A stretch of 64,000 nt of DNA from Onchocerca volvulus (taxonomy: Eukaryota > Nematoda > Chromadorea > Rhabditida > Onchocercidae), in assembly GCA_000499405.2 (NCBI GenBank), contig HG738138.1:3336368-3400367 (forward strand), in the 5' to 3' direction. Positions within the stretch are counted from its first letter, which is position 1; every line of letters begins with the position of its first letter. The position numbers and the translations under genes were made by a program. This document shows positions 14,505 through 28,213 of the stretch, one piece after another. Under the pieces are notes generated by a model. It worked only from the letters and a program-made list of their open reading frames with translations, searched no databases and was not told where the DNA came from.

Positions 14505-14510
14505 AATAAA
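14505..14510 (+). terminator. Poly(A) signal AATAAA after the RASEF-type gene
   Basis: A canonical AATAAA lies about 140 bp after the stop codon at 14366, a normal 3' UTR length for a nematode gene. Confidence 0.6.
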
Positions 14511-16164
14511 ATTATATCTGAAAACTATACTGCAAATGTGAAACATTGGAATGAATTGAATCTTAAAATATCTGATACTTAATTATGACAAATCTTCAAG
14601 AATTATTAACATCCAGAATAACGAAAAATACTAATATATTATTTGCCGTCTACTGGTTCGAAGCAAAGATATCAACGATTTGAAAAATGCTAATTTATCT
14701 GAAATAATTAAGACTTCTGTTTTCAAACTTTTCAAATCCACCTATATATACTCTCTAATTGTCTGAATATTTGAATCCTCATGTTGTAATGATGTTCAGG
14801 TACTTCAGCTTTCCCTCAATTTGAATAATATGAAATCAACTATGATTTTTTCCATAGTTCTTCAAGCAAGAATTATTCTAAATTCATAGCATAGTTTACA
14901 GTGCTCAGAGGAATAAGAAAGAATTCAATTTCTTTCTCAGAACAAGATTTATACGTTGTTTCAAGATTTTTTATTAATTCGATAATTCATCGAGAAATTA
15001 TAAAATCTCAAATCCTTTCTCAATATATCAGACTTCATGAAAGTTGACACATGATCGTTCTTAGCTTGAATTTGTCCTCATGAAAGGACACTGATTTATT
15101 GGGTGATAATATGCAAATCCTGAATTCGTGCATTCAATTATGCGTAATTAGTAACTTGTAGTATATAGAATAATGTTAAAAGTTATGAAATATTCTGTGA
15201 ATGAATATCTCGTGACCTTTGACACCTTTTAAATAGTGCTCAGCTGCAAAATTTATTTACTCCGGATGATTGTTTTATTCTTCGACGAAATATCTTCTAG
15301 CCGACTTGAATTGAGGATTCCTAATGAAGGAATTAAAAAAGTTCTTCCTAACTTTAAAAATGCTAACAAGATTCCGATAGCTTTGGGTAGTTCTTTATTT
15401 CGCATATTTTTATGAAACTTTGCCTTTCATGATGTTGTTTCATTCATTTCGTGTAATTGCGAGTTTTCATTCATAAAAAAAAAAGTATAACAGGCCATAA
15501 TTTGTTTACCAGTTTATTCAAGTATAAACTCATTAGTTTTCGAAATTATTCAAATAACTGGAAACACCATAAAACTTGGCAGTTTCATTCATTCCTTTAT
15601 TATTGTTTAGTGGGAAAACAATTCCAATAAGATATTAGTATTTCAAATCTGTCATAGAGTTCTAAATTCTTTTAAAACTTAAAGCATATTATTCTCAACA
15701 GTTTGATCTCTGGAAGCTGAACAAGTAAGATATGATAAAATTTTCATTTGAACAAATTACTTTGGCTTAAATACAGAAAAATTTATCATTATAGAAAATC
15801 CAATGGATTGCATATTATCCAACTTGTCATTTTATCGAGGATTTTGTGGTAGTGTGAAATGCAGATCGTAACTGTTCCACGGTAGTAAATGAATCAGCTA
15901 CTTTTGTTGTACCAATGAATGATGGCTAAAAAATTTACGGAAAAATTATGATTCAGGAATGAGTTAGCTATACTAAAAACATGGTGATTTTAAACATTTT
16001 TACAAAAATCTTAATAATCATTTTCATTCGAATTTTTGAACAATTTTCTCTTTCAAAAATCCTTAAAATTTCCAAAAAATACAATGTTTAATTCTATGTC
16101 AAATTTGCAAATATATATTTAATTTGATCTCAATTAAAAATGATAAGAATTTCTCTTGTAGCAA
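14511..16164. other. Convergent intergenic region, nothing coding seen
   Basis: This is the space between the 3' ends of the RASEF-type gene (plus) and the patched-related gene (minus). It is AT-rich and holds no open frame that I can support on either strand. The 3' UTR of the patched-related gene must lie in its right part. Confidence 0.6.
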
Positions 16165-19100
16165 TCAATTTCCAATGAGGCTATGCTGCATAAACGTGCA
16201 AGAAATGATAACCTTATAATTTTTCATGAACAAAAAGTACTGATAAATGTTTGATAATGCACAAAGAACAGCTGGTACAACGATTAATGCATGAAGCGTT
16301 CCCAGTGTGATTACTATCACTACAGCTTTTGTAAAAACCTGCAATGAAAAAAGTCTTATTTTAAATGAAAGTATATATTGATTCTTAAAATTTTGAAGTA
16401 AAGAATGAAATCGAAAGAAAATCAATATATTAAAAGAATGGTAATTAAAATTTTAGAAATAATACATACTTCACTCATATAGCTAGGAACAAGTAGAAGA
16501 ACTAGGACGAACAACACTGTTGAAAAACTACATTGAAGCAATGGAAAACCAATAACACTGAACGAATGTGCAAGTCGTTCATGCACCGATTTCAGATTTG
16601 GATTCAATCCAGTACGATGATAATGAAAAGTGATATGAGCCGGAAAGTCAACCGATAAACCGATAGACATAATCATTGATGCCATCGAAACCGGATCAAA
16701 ATCGATATTCCAAAACGTCAAGAAACCAAATACTCCTTTAAAAATCAATTTGGAAATCATTTTAATTTTCAAAACAATTGCGAAATCTTACATGTGCTGA
16801 TTTTAAATTACTTCTAAAACTTAAATTTTTGAACGTGTGAAATGATTATTGAGCTTACCGACACATATTGATGCAGTTGATGAAATTGCAATTAGTACGG
16901 TGAAAAGGTCAGGCATAAAAATGTAACACACCATTGCCATGCATATTAATATTACAAGAGATGTTTGCAAAGTCGTCGCTACCAAAGAATCAATTTGATC
17001 CGTGAATAAAGCTTCTTCTTCATAGACTGATGCTCCAATATCCTGTAAAAGCTGATATTCAAATATGTAGGACATGCACATATATTAATAGAGTGATCCA
17101 GAAAGTTCATGACATTTCAATCCTGAAATCCTGAAATTTTGTAAATTAATTCCGGAAGTTTCTCCTATTTGTTTATATTTTTTCCAGCATTATTACAAAA
17201 TGTGAAAATCATACCTTATAACGATCTGCAATTGCTCGCCACGTTTTTAGCATTTTCAATCGTTGTGTCCAATCTGATTGATTTTCACCATGATAAACAA
17301 TCGTAACATAAAAGGCTGTAAGACTGAAACTTGTTTAATAAAAGTTTCTTAGATTTTTCTAAGACACTATTAACATCGTCTATTGTTATCGAAATCTTGA
17401 GATTTAAGTTAATTTATGACCAAGTTCAGCCTATGAAACAATGATGAGCTAATTATAATAACTTTTCATTAGTTTTCAAAATTTTATATTTGATGAATAA
17501 ATTTCCGGTGACCAGAGAATCTTGTGCAGATCCAAATAATTCAGATCTTCATCTCGCACTCAGTTAGCAATGACAAATGCTATATTTTAAAATCGAGATC
17601 CGGACATACCCTATTTGTTGCATTCCAGATCCAAAAAATCACAAATGACACTTTTAAAGAAGAAAGTGGAAGTTTAAAAATTAATATTCACTGAAGTATC
17701 AAAAATTAATCACCGATTAGTTTCATTGTCGAATTTCATGAATCCACCTAAGGATTCGTATTCGGGCCATTTCAGGAATTTAAATAGATCAGTTGACATG
17801 TAATCATCGAGATCACTTCCATCACCTTCTTCATTCTTTGATTCCAGATACGTCTCATAATCACGAAGCCAGAAATGCGTAAATTTGGAGCCTTTGCATT
17901 CAGGCATTGCTTCAAACTCAGATACCAATTCTTTCATACGTTCTCGTCTAGATGAATTTCGTAAATCTCCTGGTTCTGAGATGAATACCGTCACGAAAGT
18001 GTATGATGGCATAATAATTTTACTGTGCAGCTCATTTACCTGAAAATTTTTTTGTGATTCTTTGGAATAGTGAAGTTAGACTGAAAGTGAAATGAAGAAA
18101 AGTTTTTGCTTAAGTACTTCAATCATAGGTGAATCAGCCAAAAATAATTTTTCTGGTGTCAAACAACCCTTCGCCATTAGCGCACATTTAATGCTCTTCG
18201 TCAAATAAATCGTTAGCAATATAAGTGTTAAAATTGTTGTGAAACCACTTGATAAATATTTGCAATAATTCTGCAGAAGAGTTGTGGCCTAAAAAAAAGT
18301 AAGGTTAAAACTTTGAACGTACAATATGTCATCGAAAAAGTTTTTTTTTAATTGGCCAATACACGGTATTTATATTAATTAGCATACTATTTCATCCTAT
18401 CATTCCTAATCGTATAACTTTTTGAAATTCATGTAGCTATTTCAAACTTGTCAATATCAGTCAGTTTTTCCAGAAAGAAGCATCTAATCTGAGCTATATG
18501 ATCTGTACCTAACAATTCACCATTTTACTTTTCCTTGCTCCTCTACCTTCTCCAATTCATTTCAAATGAAAAAAATCTGATAAAATCAACAAACCATTGA
18601 TGGTTCCGGAGCTTTTCGTACAGAAGCAATAGATTTTGCATAATTATTGTTTTGCTTCATTTCTATTTCTCCTCCAATACACATTGCAGCAGCAAAAAGC
18701 GTTATGGTGAATATATAATCCAGAAAAATGGCTACTGCATTGGCAATACATAACAATTGAATTTCCGGTGTTGGTGTCGTGAATATGCCAATTCCAAAGG
18801 CTAACATATTTGTCAATGATGTTATTGTTATCGATGGTCCAATATCAGTTAGAACCTAATGGAATTATAATTGTAATGAAACGAGCGTTTTTTTTTTTTT
18901 TCTTTCTTTTTTCAAAAAGCAACACTGAAAACGCTGCGAATTTTTCTCAAAAACAAAATTCGACGAAAAACAAATAACAAACTTACAAGTGCCATTCTCT
19001 CCCGAATTGTTTTATACGAACCAATTTCATTCCTCATCTCAATCTCTATTCTGTTCCATGCACTGATCATTAAGAAGGCATCGTCAACACCTAAAATAAC

Positions 19101-22100
19101 ATCGATTTCTAGCTAATTTTTTTTTTTTTTTTTTTGTTTGATCTTTTCAGATTTAAATCTAAGTGGTAGGCATTATAATGATCACAAATTAAATTCTAAT
19201 ATTTCGCTAGTAAATACATCATTTACAGATAATATAAAAACGATAATACCGATGGCTAGAATGAGAAACGGTGTAACGCAAAGGATAGAACCAGGTCGAA
19301 GACCGAACAAAATCAGAAGGCCGAGAGCTGTTGATGTTGCCATCAATGGTGTAATACATCCGATCAGAGAATAGACAATTTTGATTTTGGAAAACTGTAA
19401 TGTAATGAGTTAAATTTCAAATTTTATATTTCATTTTTATTGATATAACGAAGGAAAAAGTTTGAAAAAAACATCTATCACTGAAACGATTGATTACTGA
19501 AGAATACCAGCTCCGCACATCTGTTTACTTTACTGCTTCGTTTAGATCTTCTCATTTTCTTCCCTTCGTTAAACAAGTTAATTTTTTAACTTGCTTCATT
19601 AAGTTTCCATGAGACATTTGTCAAATTTGAAAAGATGAATTTATCAAATACATGGGCTTTTCAATAAGTTTACAAACATTTCACGTAAAAAGTAACATTT
19701 TTCTTTTTTTCTCATATAAAAATGTAACTTTTTATGCGCAAAAATTATCTGCAGCATATTTTTCATACGTTGAAATATATAGAAATGAAATTTTCGAAGA
19801 ATATTTGGATAAGACTGTAGTGGGTTCTATCAGATAGCAATTCATTATTTTATGATATTTATGGACGAAAAAATTCAGACTGCTTCTAATTTGGTAAAAA
19901 TCATTTGAAGATATTTGTTAAATATTAAAGGATTGAAGTTAAATTTCCTGAAAACATATGATGCCATTTTTTTTCGGATTTTCCAAGAGCTTTGCAACAT
20001 TCAATCTGAGTTACTTAATAGTTAAACTGGTGCGGATAATTTTCTTTTTTTTCCATAACCGAGTAAAACTTATGCACTTGCATTAAATAACAGTGATAAA
20101 ATTTTGAGAAATTTTTAATTAAAAAATGGTTTTTTAATTTATAATATGCCATCGTATTTAGCAACAGTCTTTCGGGAAATTTCGCAAACTTCTTTTGTAG
20201 GAATCAGAGAGATCATTAATGAGATTTTGAAAAAATTTTTCGAAATATTGCAGAAATGCAAAAAACACATTCAGATAGTTGAACTGAAAAATAACCTGTC
20301 TCGTGTATGCTGAACTGATGCTAACTGTTGTAACAGCAAAAATACACATCAAAATGAAACCGACAAATATGTAAGGCATGAGCGCAAGGCCTGCACGAAC
20401 AATTTCATCTTGCGTGTGAGCCACGGAAAATGCGATCGGTCGAATTAGCGAGCTATTGTATTCGCTAGAAAGTTTTTGTAATGCAAATATATCCATTAGC
20501 GTCATTTAGTTGCTTGGTAAAATACAAAAATCTCTAATTTAGAATCTAAATTTTAGATACTTTATCGAACTTTTCAAGATGCTAATGAGTACTGTTGAAA
20601 AGAATTCGGTTATGATCATCTTTTGTTCCGATTACAACAAATAGAAAAGAAGATCATAACAAATAAAAATATCTTTACAAATGTCAAAGTCTTTTTAAAT
20701 AGAAGAAATAGAAATTACGGGAAGTGGGAAGGTCCGAAAATTTCAAACCTTTTCTATAGCACTGTGAATTGAAACTTCACATGATTATCATTCATGATTA
20801 AATCCACAGATTTCGAAACTCAGTTTTATTTTATTTCTTATTTCGTCAGATCAATTAATTTGTTTTGTTTCGTTGCACTACAATGAATCAGAAGGAAAAA
20901 TGGTTTTTACTTCTTAAAATAATTTCCGACGAGACGTTCCCAGTGCAATGCATCATCGTTCGTCCATTCGTTCGGCCGCGGCGTTCGAAAGTGTAACGCC
21001 ACTAATTTGACATATTTGATATTTGTCCCAGAAATCCGATCTATATCACCGGATGGATATTCTTCAACACCAAAGAAGTACGGTGATAAGTCGAGATTAC
21101 GGCCAAATAATTGCATTATGGGAAATGAAAGTTTAATTAAATCACTATCATCACTACTGTTTGTATTGCTATCATTTTTGCTTCTGTCAAGATGTCTCGC
21201 AGTATTCAGAAGTAATCCATTCTGAAAATTGATAAATTTTCTCCTTTATTGTAATTTGTTATTGGAAGAAAGAAGGAAACCAATGTATATTGACCTTGAT
21301 CTTTGTCACCTTTTAATTAACAATGTAAATTGTAGAAGTAAGCCGACAATATCAAAAATCAACATATCTAAGCCTTTTTTTTCTTCCTTGTCATTCTACT
21401 TCATGTTGACAAGTGTTAGTACAAGGAGTACTTCTTAAGATTCAAAGCACTTAACAATTATAATAGTAATAAAAAAAGCCTACAACAAGTTACAACGAGA
21501 GAAATTTCATTATAAAAACACTTTCAAAAAAGAAAAAAAAAATTAACTGTTCGCATTAAACTTAAAAAAAATCTCAAGAGATTAGTAAAGTTCCTCTTTC
21601 TTGGTGTAAAATCTCGACTTTTCAAAATAAAAAATCCAATTACCGGAATTACTTGAAATGGCAAAAACTTGTTTTATATATATAAAAAAGTGCAAAACAA
21701 TAGTAATGACTTCTCAAAAAAAAAAAAAAAAAAAAAAAAATACGTTAAAATAATTTACTCTGAATTGTCGAATGGGTTCATTGACATCACAAAAATTCCT
21801 GCACATTCGATAGTAGGTAAAATTTTTGACGGGAAAATGTGTCCCCACATAGTCAACAATATTTAAAATTTCATTTAAATGGGGCACTTGAGCAACTGAA
21901 TCACCATCTTTTGCCGTAACAATGATAATTACCACTACCGGATCATTACCATCGTTGAATTTTCGAAAAACTTCTAACTCATTGAAGGCTCGAGCATTTG
22001 GTGGTGTATAACCTGATTGCAGATTATCCTTCGGTTTTACGAACAATAATTTTAACGATCCTAATATAGTAAGCAGTATTACTACCTGAAAATATACACA

Positions 22101-24806
22101 ATAGTTAGTTTATAAAAAGATTAAAGCGATAGCATGAAACTTAGAATTTCTCATGATATTTCTGATATAAAATTTGTTATCACAATATGTTTGATGAGTC
22201 GGGCAGCTTAAATTTGAATATTCAAGTTCAATTCTACAACCAATTGTTAGTATTTGCAATTTATATATCTACTTTCAAGTCATCTGGTTGCTTCACGAAA
22301 AGATTAATCTAGTAGAAGACCAAAAACAAGGATTTTTTTGAAAGGAGTTTAAAAAGTTGATAGAGAACAAAATGTAACCTTAAATAGTCTATCAGTAGGC
22401 TTAAACCACATAGTCAAAAATTCCCACTAAAAATCTCCAGGAATTGAAGATGAAAATGTTTAATGAGGTAAAATTTATAAGAAAATATTTTTTTTAAATA
22501 TTCAGAGACTCAGTGAATTGCGAATATTAACAATAATGATTGCTATTATGCAATGAAGATAAAATAAATTGAAAGCTATGAGAAAATTAAAAAATCCCAT
22601 CCTTGCAGAAAATTGGGAATAATTTGATTATCCAAATAGTTCACATAAATTGAATACTCGATTTTATAAAAACGAGACGTACATTTCTATTTTCAGATGA
22701 TTTTTATGCTGAAATTTGTCATACAAGTAGTTTGTTGTTATATACACTAACATCTATTAGTGTTTTTAACATCTATTAAATAATTTATGAATAATTTGTG
22801 ATGCATTTAATATGAGCATTTTCCGGCAAGTCATTTTTATTAGTCAGAATCAATTTTTGAATAAACACGCGAATTGAAAGGACGAATTTTAAAATGGCTT
22901 TCAATCATGCACACTTAACAACTTCATTTCTGATCATCCAGGCTTGATTGAATATTTTGAAATTTTTTACAACAATTCGACTAACTTCTCCAATGCTCAT
23001 TTGAGTTTTTTCATTTGACTTATCTTTAAGCCTTTGATGATTTTCACATTTTTCCCCAATTTCTAGGTACAAATTAACTTCTTTTTCTCCATTTTTTTTT
23101 TTTCTCTCAACCAGTTCATCTTATTTATGCATTTGCTGCTCGTTGATTGAAATGGAAGAAATGAAATAAATTGAGTAATCATAATAACTTATGCAGGAAT
23201 GATTTCCCATACGAATACTACGACAAAAACTTTTTAAATTTCAAAATGCATATGATGGGATGTAGCGAATTTGAGATTTTATTCATGAGAAGCATAATAC
23301 TGCATATGTTAAAATTAACTTAATCAAATCACTTGCACAGTACGACTAAATTCTTTCTACTAACCATAATTTCAAGTCAATTTTTACTTTATTTTAAGTT
23401 CTTTCGGAACACCTGATTTTTGCAGAGAAACCAAATTTTCATAAATCAAATGTACTCAATTGTTCCAATAAGTGTGATAATCCAAATACTGCGTTCAAAA
23501 GGCTCATTAGAGCAAAAATTAGATAAAATTTTTGAATTTGTCAATGTCTTCATTAAATTTGGAGAACCACTTCAGCGAAATAACCTTCATTTTATTCTTC
23601 CCTTTCTTCTTTCCTTCCCCTTCTTTTCAGGGCAAAAAAGATAAAGAATTGGAACAGGTTTTAATTATTTAATTTCAAGCACATATACAAACACACATAC
23701 ATAAACACATACACACATTCCAGACTAGTTTTTCCATTTTCTTAGATTATTCAGCAAGCTATGACTGAGAATTTTGGAAATTTTTTAAAGATTTTTGAAT
23801 ATTACGCTATTTAGCGAAGTTGGTCATCGCATGGAAGTTTGCCGAAATGTTAGATCATAGAAAAAAAAAAGCAAAATTTAAAATTTAATATTTTCACTTA
23901 TGATAACAATAATTTCATCATTCTATCACGGCTTGCTAAGCATCTACCTTAAGCAGTTGACAGCCGAGATTTGTAAATCAAAAAAAAAAAAGTTAAAATT
24001 GCTAGGAAAGTCTGAGAAAAGTCCTTGCAGTAGATGGGAATTGGAACATTTCAATTGCAATGTTCGTCACTGAGAAGATCAGAATAATAAGATTGATTCG
24101 GCTTTTAGATGGTATTCTTAATGTCATTGAAGGATCAATCTTTCTGAACTATTTACTTTTATTGTCGGATCAGCATTTTCATGTTTATAATATTCTCATA
24201 TTTCTGTTAAATAGACTTAGAAAACTTGGAAGCAATTTTTAATTACTAACTTATTTTCTATAAAATCCAACACAAAATCCAAATATTTTACGAAGCTGAG
24301 ATACAATATTGAGGAAAAAAAAGAAATCTATATCGAATTTTTAGAAACTACTGTTTTCCTATCTGCCACGTAATACTAATCCGTATGATTTTTCAATCAA
24401 ATTTGTTTTTTACAGTCATTGAATCAATATATCAGATATTCAAATGCTACGAGAATAACGTAACCTTATGTCTTCAACATATCAGATTCACAATAATACT
24501 ACGGGAATACCGTGATCATATTTATGTCTTCATTAAGTTTCAAGATATGCATCTACAAACATCGTCGTTGTTTTAAGCGAATAACTGGGTCATGTCTCAA
24601 AAAAAATATAAACGCACAATGAAATGTCACAGTAATTTATAGTAGTGCTTTAAAAGTTTGAAGATTAGAAAAGTTTCTCTTACCGAGATGACCGTACGTG
24701 GATAATCAGCAGCTACGTGAGCAGTTCGTTCAAGAAAGCAATTCATAAAATAGGTGAATTTGGTCGATTGATGAGATTTTGATAAGGAAACGGTATCATC
24801 GCGCAT
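16165..24806 (-). CDS. Patched-related protein (sterol-sensing domain, RND superfamily)
   Basis: Multi-pass membrane protein of the nematode patched-related (PTR) group, expected at the plasma membrane or in vesicles, with roles known in the group for cuticle and osmotic biology. Exons in coding order: 24806-24684, 22085-21759, 21221-20911, 20464-20296, 19394-19250, 19090-18987, 18855-18595, 18288-18118, 18039-17714, 17323-17215, 17042-16859, 16735-16470, 16338-16165; total 2670 nt, 889 aa, all phases agree. A first membrane segment begins at about residue 42. Large extracytoplasmic loops lie around 60-290 and 500-690. The sterol-sensing block contains AIGVDDAFLM near 357-366, the conserved DD of Patched/RND proteins. 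The last four to five membrane segments lie about 700-880, with MSIGLSVDF near 770. The first exon is a short cytoplasmic start with a clean ATG; intron 1 is 2.6 kb. I cannot say which ptr paralogue it is, and some family members lack a worm gene number I could safely assign. Confidence 0.92.
22086..24683 (-). other. Long first intron of the patched-related gene
   Basis: A 2.6-kb intron between the 41-codon first exon and the exon encoding the first membrane segment. It is AT-rich. Open frames inside it (for example plus-strand 23420-23644 and 24060-24242) show no recognised domain and no splice partners, so I read nothing coding in it. A long first intron is a usual place for enhancers, but no site is identified. 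Confidence 0.6.
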
Positions 24807-27689
24807 TTTTCGTTTCTAAAATATTCGAAAAAATTGTTGTTTCTGTTGGGGATGAGATGAATCTCAAAACTACTGCTTATTGTTTCTGTTGAAAAAGAGA
24901 TTATAAATTTTCGCTTGCAAGCGACAATCGTTGAAATCAGAGCAGGGGTGGGTATCAGGAATGATGATTAGGGGGTGGGGGAGGAGGAGAAGGAGGAGAA
25001 ATGATAAGTTGAAACGTGAAGAACCTTGAGCCAAGCAAAATTTTAAACCGGTCCCTGTTCGTTTCATTTCCGTCCAATTCAAGAAATCGGGTTATAGTAT
25101 GTGTTAGCCTTCTTACTATTATTCACATATAAAGATTTTATCGATCAGAGATGACAAATAACAAAACTTTCCAACTTTGAGATTGAATGTAAGTGCCGCA
25201 TCATTTTAACTGGACACCAACATTCATAACATCAAATTATGCACACGATCGATCGTGATAAATGGTATACATGTGTTTTGTGCAATGTAAACATGTAAAA
25301 TATGCTTGAATTTAAAGTTTATAACAAAGGAAAACTTGGACCATGATGATTTATTGCTATTTAGGAAACCGGAAGAAAAGTAATCCAATTTTAAAAAGAC
25401 GGCATTTCGATGAATTTGGTATAAAAAATGGAAACAATTCAGCTTATTAACCCATTTTTTTTTTTTCTTTCCTAGACTTAAAAAATGAAGACGTTTGTTG
25501 AGTGAGTGATTGATTAATAAAAAAACATTTCCGACATGCAATCTCTTTTTTTTTTTTTTAACAAAAAACTTGTTTATTTGATGTAAGAATTATTCAAATA
25601 ATTTTCGCGTAATCAATGGTTCATTTGCGGTCAAGGCAGATGAAGTTCTTGATTGATAAATGCAACAAACTTCCGTATTTGCACATTTTTTACATTTCTC
25701 TTTCTACTCTCAAATTTTACAAATGATAATTAATCATATCCTTATGGTTGATTTCATCGTATTTTTTTTCCCGTTTCAGAAATATTCAGATGAACGATAA
25801 ATGAATGTAATTTATCAAACTTTGTTTAATCTTTAAATGAGAACTGAATATGTCAAGTTTTCGATTCTCATTTTGGTAGTTTGAAAGAACTTTTTTATAT
25901 GCTGCCAGCTAAACCTACCCAATCTCACCATTCTATCAACATTTGCGAAGTTTCGCTTCCAAATGAAACTTTTTGTTTCCAAGTTTTACATAATATGCTC
26001 ATAATAAATAAGAAAGAACATCTGAATGCTGTAACGAAAGTTAGTACACAAGACAATTTCATGGATATTAATATTCCGTTATTTGATCATCATTATCATT
26101 TTTTGTTTTAAAATTATAATTAAAAGTAGATAGCAAAATATAAATGTAAGTTTTTGAAAAAGGAAAAGTAGCAAAAAAAAAAAAGGAAATAAGAGTAGAA
26201 TTCAGTTAATAATATTGGTTGTTATGATTTCTGGTTATCTACTTCAAGAAATCTCGAAGTTCTTTCATGTGAAATGATTGAGTCAATAAGAAAATCTTGC
26301 CAAACCGAACTGTTCCTTTTATAGAAATACAAGTAATCGAAAAATTGGTATTCAGATCTTACTAAAGAGAGTTGTAAAAATAATTAAACGAAACAAACGG
26401 AACATAGTTAATTCAAAGATTTACTTCTACGACTTTTCTTATTGAATCTATGCTTTAACCTTCTACGAGAAGTTGCAGAGTGTAGTCATTAATCTAAATC
26501 AATTCTGTTGAATGAAGAATTAGTTCTTATTATAATAGTAATAAACGGCTTTTCCACCTTAGCTTAGATTCCAAATGAATAATCTAATCATGTCAGTTAA
26601 AATAGTAAACAATGTCAAAGATGAAGCATAACCCTGACATATATTCAAAAAGAAATCGATCCAATCGTTTAATCTTCGAAAAGATCTTTTGGAGTAAGAA
26701 AGTTTTCAAAGTTTTTTACGTTTTATCCGTTTTACCAAAATTTTACAATAATATTTATGAATTTATACGATGATTGCTCCATTTCGAAATATTTTGTCCG
26801 GATCTAAATAATTGAAATCTGCAATTCCTTCGCAATTTCATTTCTTAATTTGAAATTCTTGTATAGTGTACTGATTTACGGAAAATTGACCATTCAAATT
26901 CATTCTATTATCAAAACAAAACGTTACCGTTAGAGAAACTTAAATCCACTAGTCTGTTTCTTTGATTTGCACATACGAAATAATTTTTTACAGCAAATCT
27001 CCCGACTACTTTTCCTTAATCTACTTATTCGAACTTACTTAATGATGAAATAACAAAATCCAAGTTTCATCATCAGTATGAGTCCCTATTTCAAATTTCA
27101 AAATTTTCAGAGCCAGGAGTTAAAAAAAAAATTTACAGCAATGTTTCCTTTGATGCATAACTTAAAATGAAAAAATTTTATTTCGAAGCATATTCAGAAA
27201 ATTTTTGCAAAGATGTCGATAAAATCAATAGTATTTTGTGCCTTGTCCCAAGCATATTTATGTGCCAATTATTATTAGCAATTTTTCATCATATAAATCT
27301 TGCAGACTTTGATAAAAACGAAATAAATTACAACACCCATATTTGTTTTAAAATACAAATATCATGCGACGAGTTTTGCTTGCAAATCATGGATTGAATG
27401 CAGTGAACAAAAATTTAAAATGAGTATTAATTAGCCCGGTAGGAGAATTATCAAACCACTGACAATCCGTAGTGAATCGTTCGGCAGTTGGATTTCGAGT
27501 CTTTTTTAGAAAAATACAGATTTGATAAGAAGCAATCTTGTGGAACTCGAACTTTAGCGTCTTTTTATCAATCGGAATTCGATAATGACAGATTATATTA
27601 TTGAACACACCTACTCGACGAATTGCCAATAGTTCGCATCATTCATGTTCGATCTGCGAAATATCCTGCACAGATAAGTTCATATACTA
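24807..27689. other. Region between patched-related gene start and BORCS7-like gene end
   Basis: About 2.9 kb upstream of the patched-related gene, expected to hold its promoter and the 3' UTR of the BORCS7-like gene. A G-rich purine tract lies at about 24968-25000. Two plus-strand open frames (25881-26111 and 27167-27397) look like nothing I recognise. On the minus strand an 80-codon open frame at 27629-27387 follows the BORCS7-like stop; it is discussed as a weak candidate third gene. Confidence 0.5.
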
Positions 27690-28087
27690 TTAATATTGTA
27701 GTCTTGTCGTGACCCGCTCAAAGTTACGAAGTGAATCTTCACATGCAGCGAGATTCACTTTCAGCTGTGAAAGTGACGCAGCTGCACTGATCATTTTCAT
27801 CCCTAAGACCGACATGAAGTGTATATGTTGAATTTTGTGAAGATGTGATAATGCATTAAATACACTAATATTTTTGCACAAAAATATTTCAAAAAAATTC
27901 TTATGTACTCACATGAAATATATAAGTTTTCTAAACCATAAATAAATGATTCATTCGTAGAGAGGGAATTTCCAAGCTTACTCAAAAATGCTAACGATTA
28001 CAAATTTCGCGGTCCCTAAAGATACCTGAAGACAATATATTCCCGAACTCTGTCTGCTTCATTCCAATCATCTAATTTTTTGTTCAT
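27690..28087 (-). CDS. Small BORCS7-like protein (BORC complex subunit candidate)
   Basis: Three short exons in coding order, 28087-28026, 27980-27913 and 27802-27690, give 243 nt and an 80-aa protein with frame kept. The C-terminal part reads ACEDSLRNFERVTTRLQY, which resembles the SEDSL-(x)6-TT-x-LQY core of vertebrate BORCS7 (recalled from the family, not searched). BORC recruits the small GTPase ARL8 to lysosomes and drives their movement and, in worms, axonal transport of synaptic precursors. Human BORCS7 is about 106 aa; this one stops right after LQY, so the last helix seems lost or encoded elsewhere. Donors at exons 1 and 2 (GTATCT, GTGAGT) are good; the exon 2 acceptor (TTTTTGAG) is poor. 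The start lies 126 bp after the ASNSD1 stop on the same strand, with an acceptor-like CAG at 28098-28100, suggesting the downstream gene of an operon. An out-of-frame ATG lies just upstream. Confidence 0.6.
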
Positions 28088-28097
28088 TAAGCATGTG

Positions 28098-28100
28098 CTG
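28098..28100 (-). promoter_or_regulatory. Probable trans-splice acceptor for the BORCS7-like gene
   Basis: On the minus strand AATCTCAACAG ends here, 10 bases before the start codon and inside the 126-bp gap after ASNSD1. Position and spacing fit an SL acceptor of an internal operon gene. The polypyrimidine stretch is modest. Confidence 0.45.
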
Positions 28101-28213
28101 TTGAGATTTTTTCGACAAAATGAGAATAAACAAATTCTTATTTATGTAAAAAATAGCTTCCAGCTTTAACCAAAAGTTAAATTATATATGCATTAACAAC
28201 AATATAATCAAAA

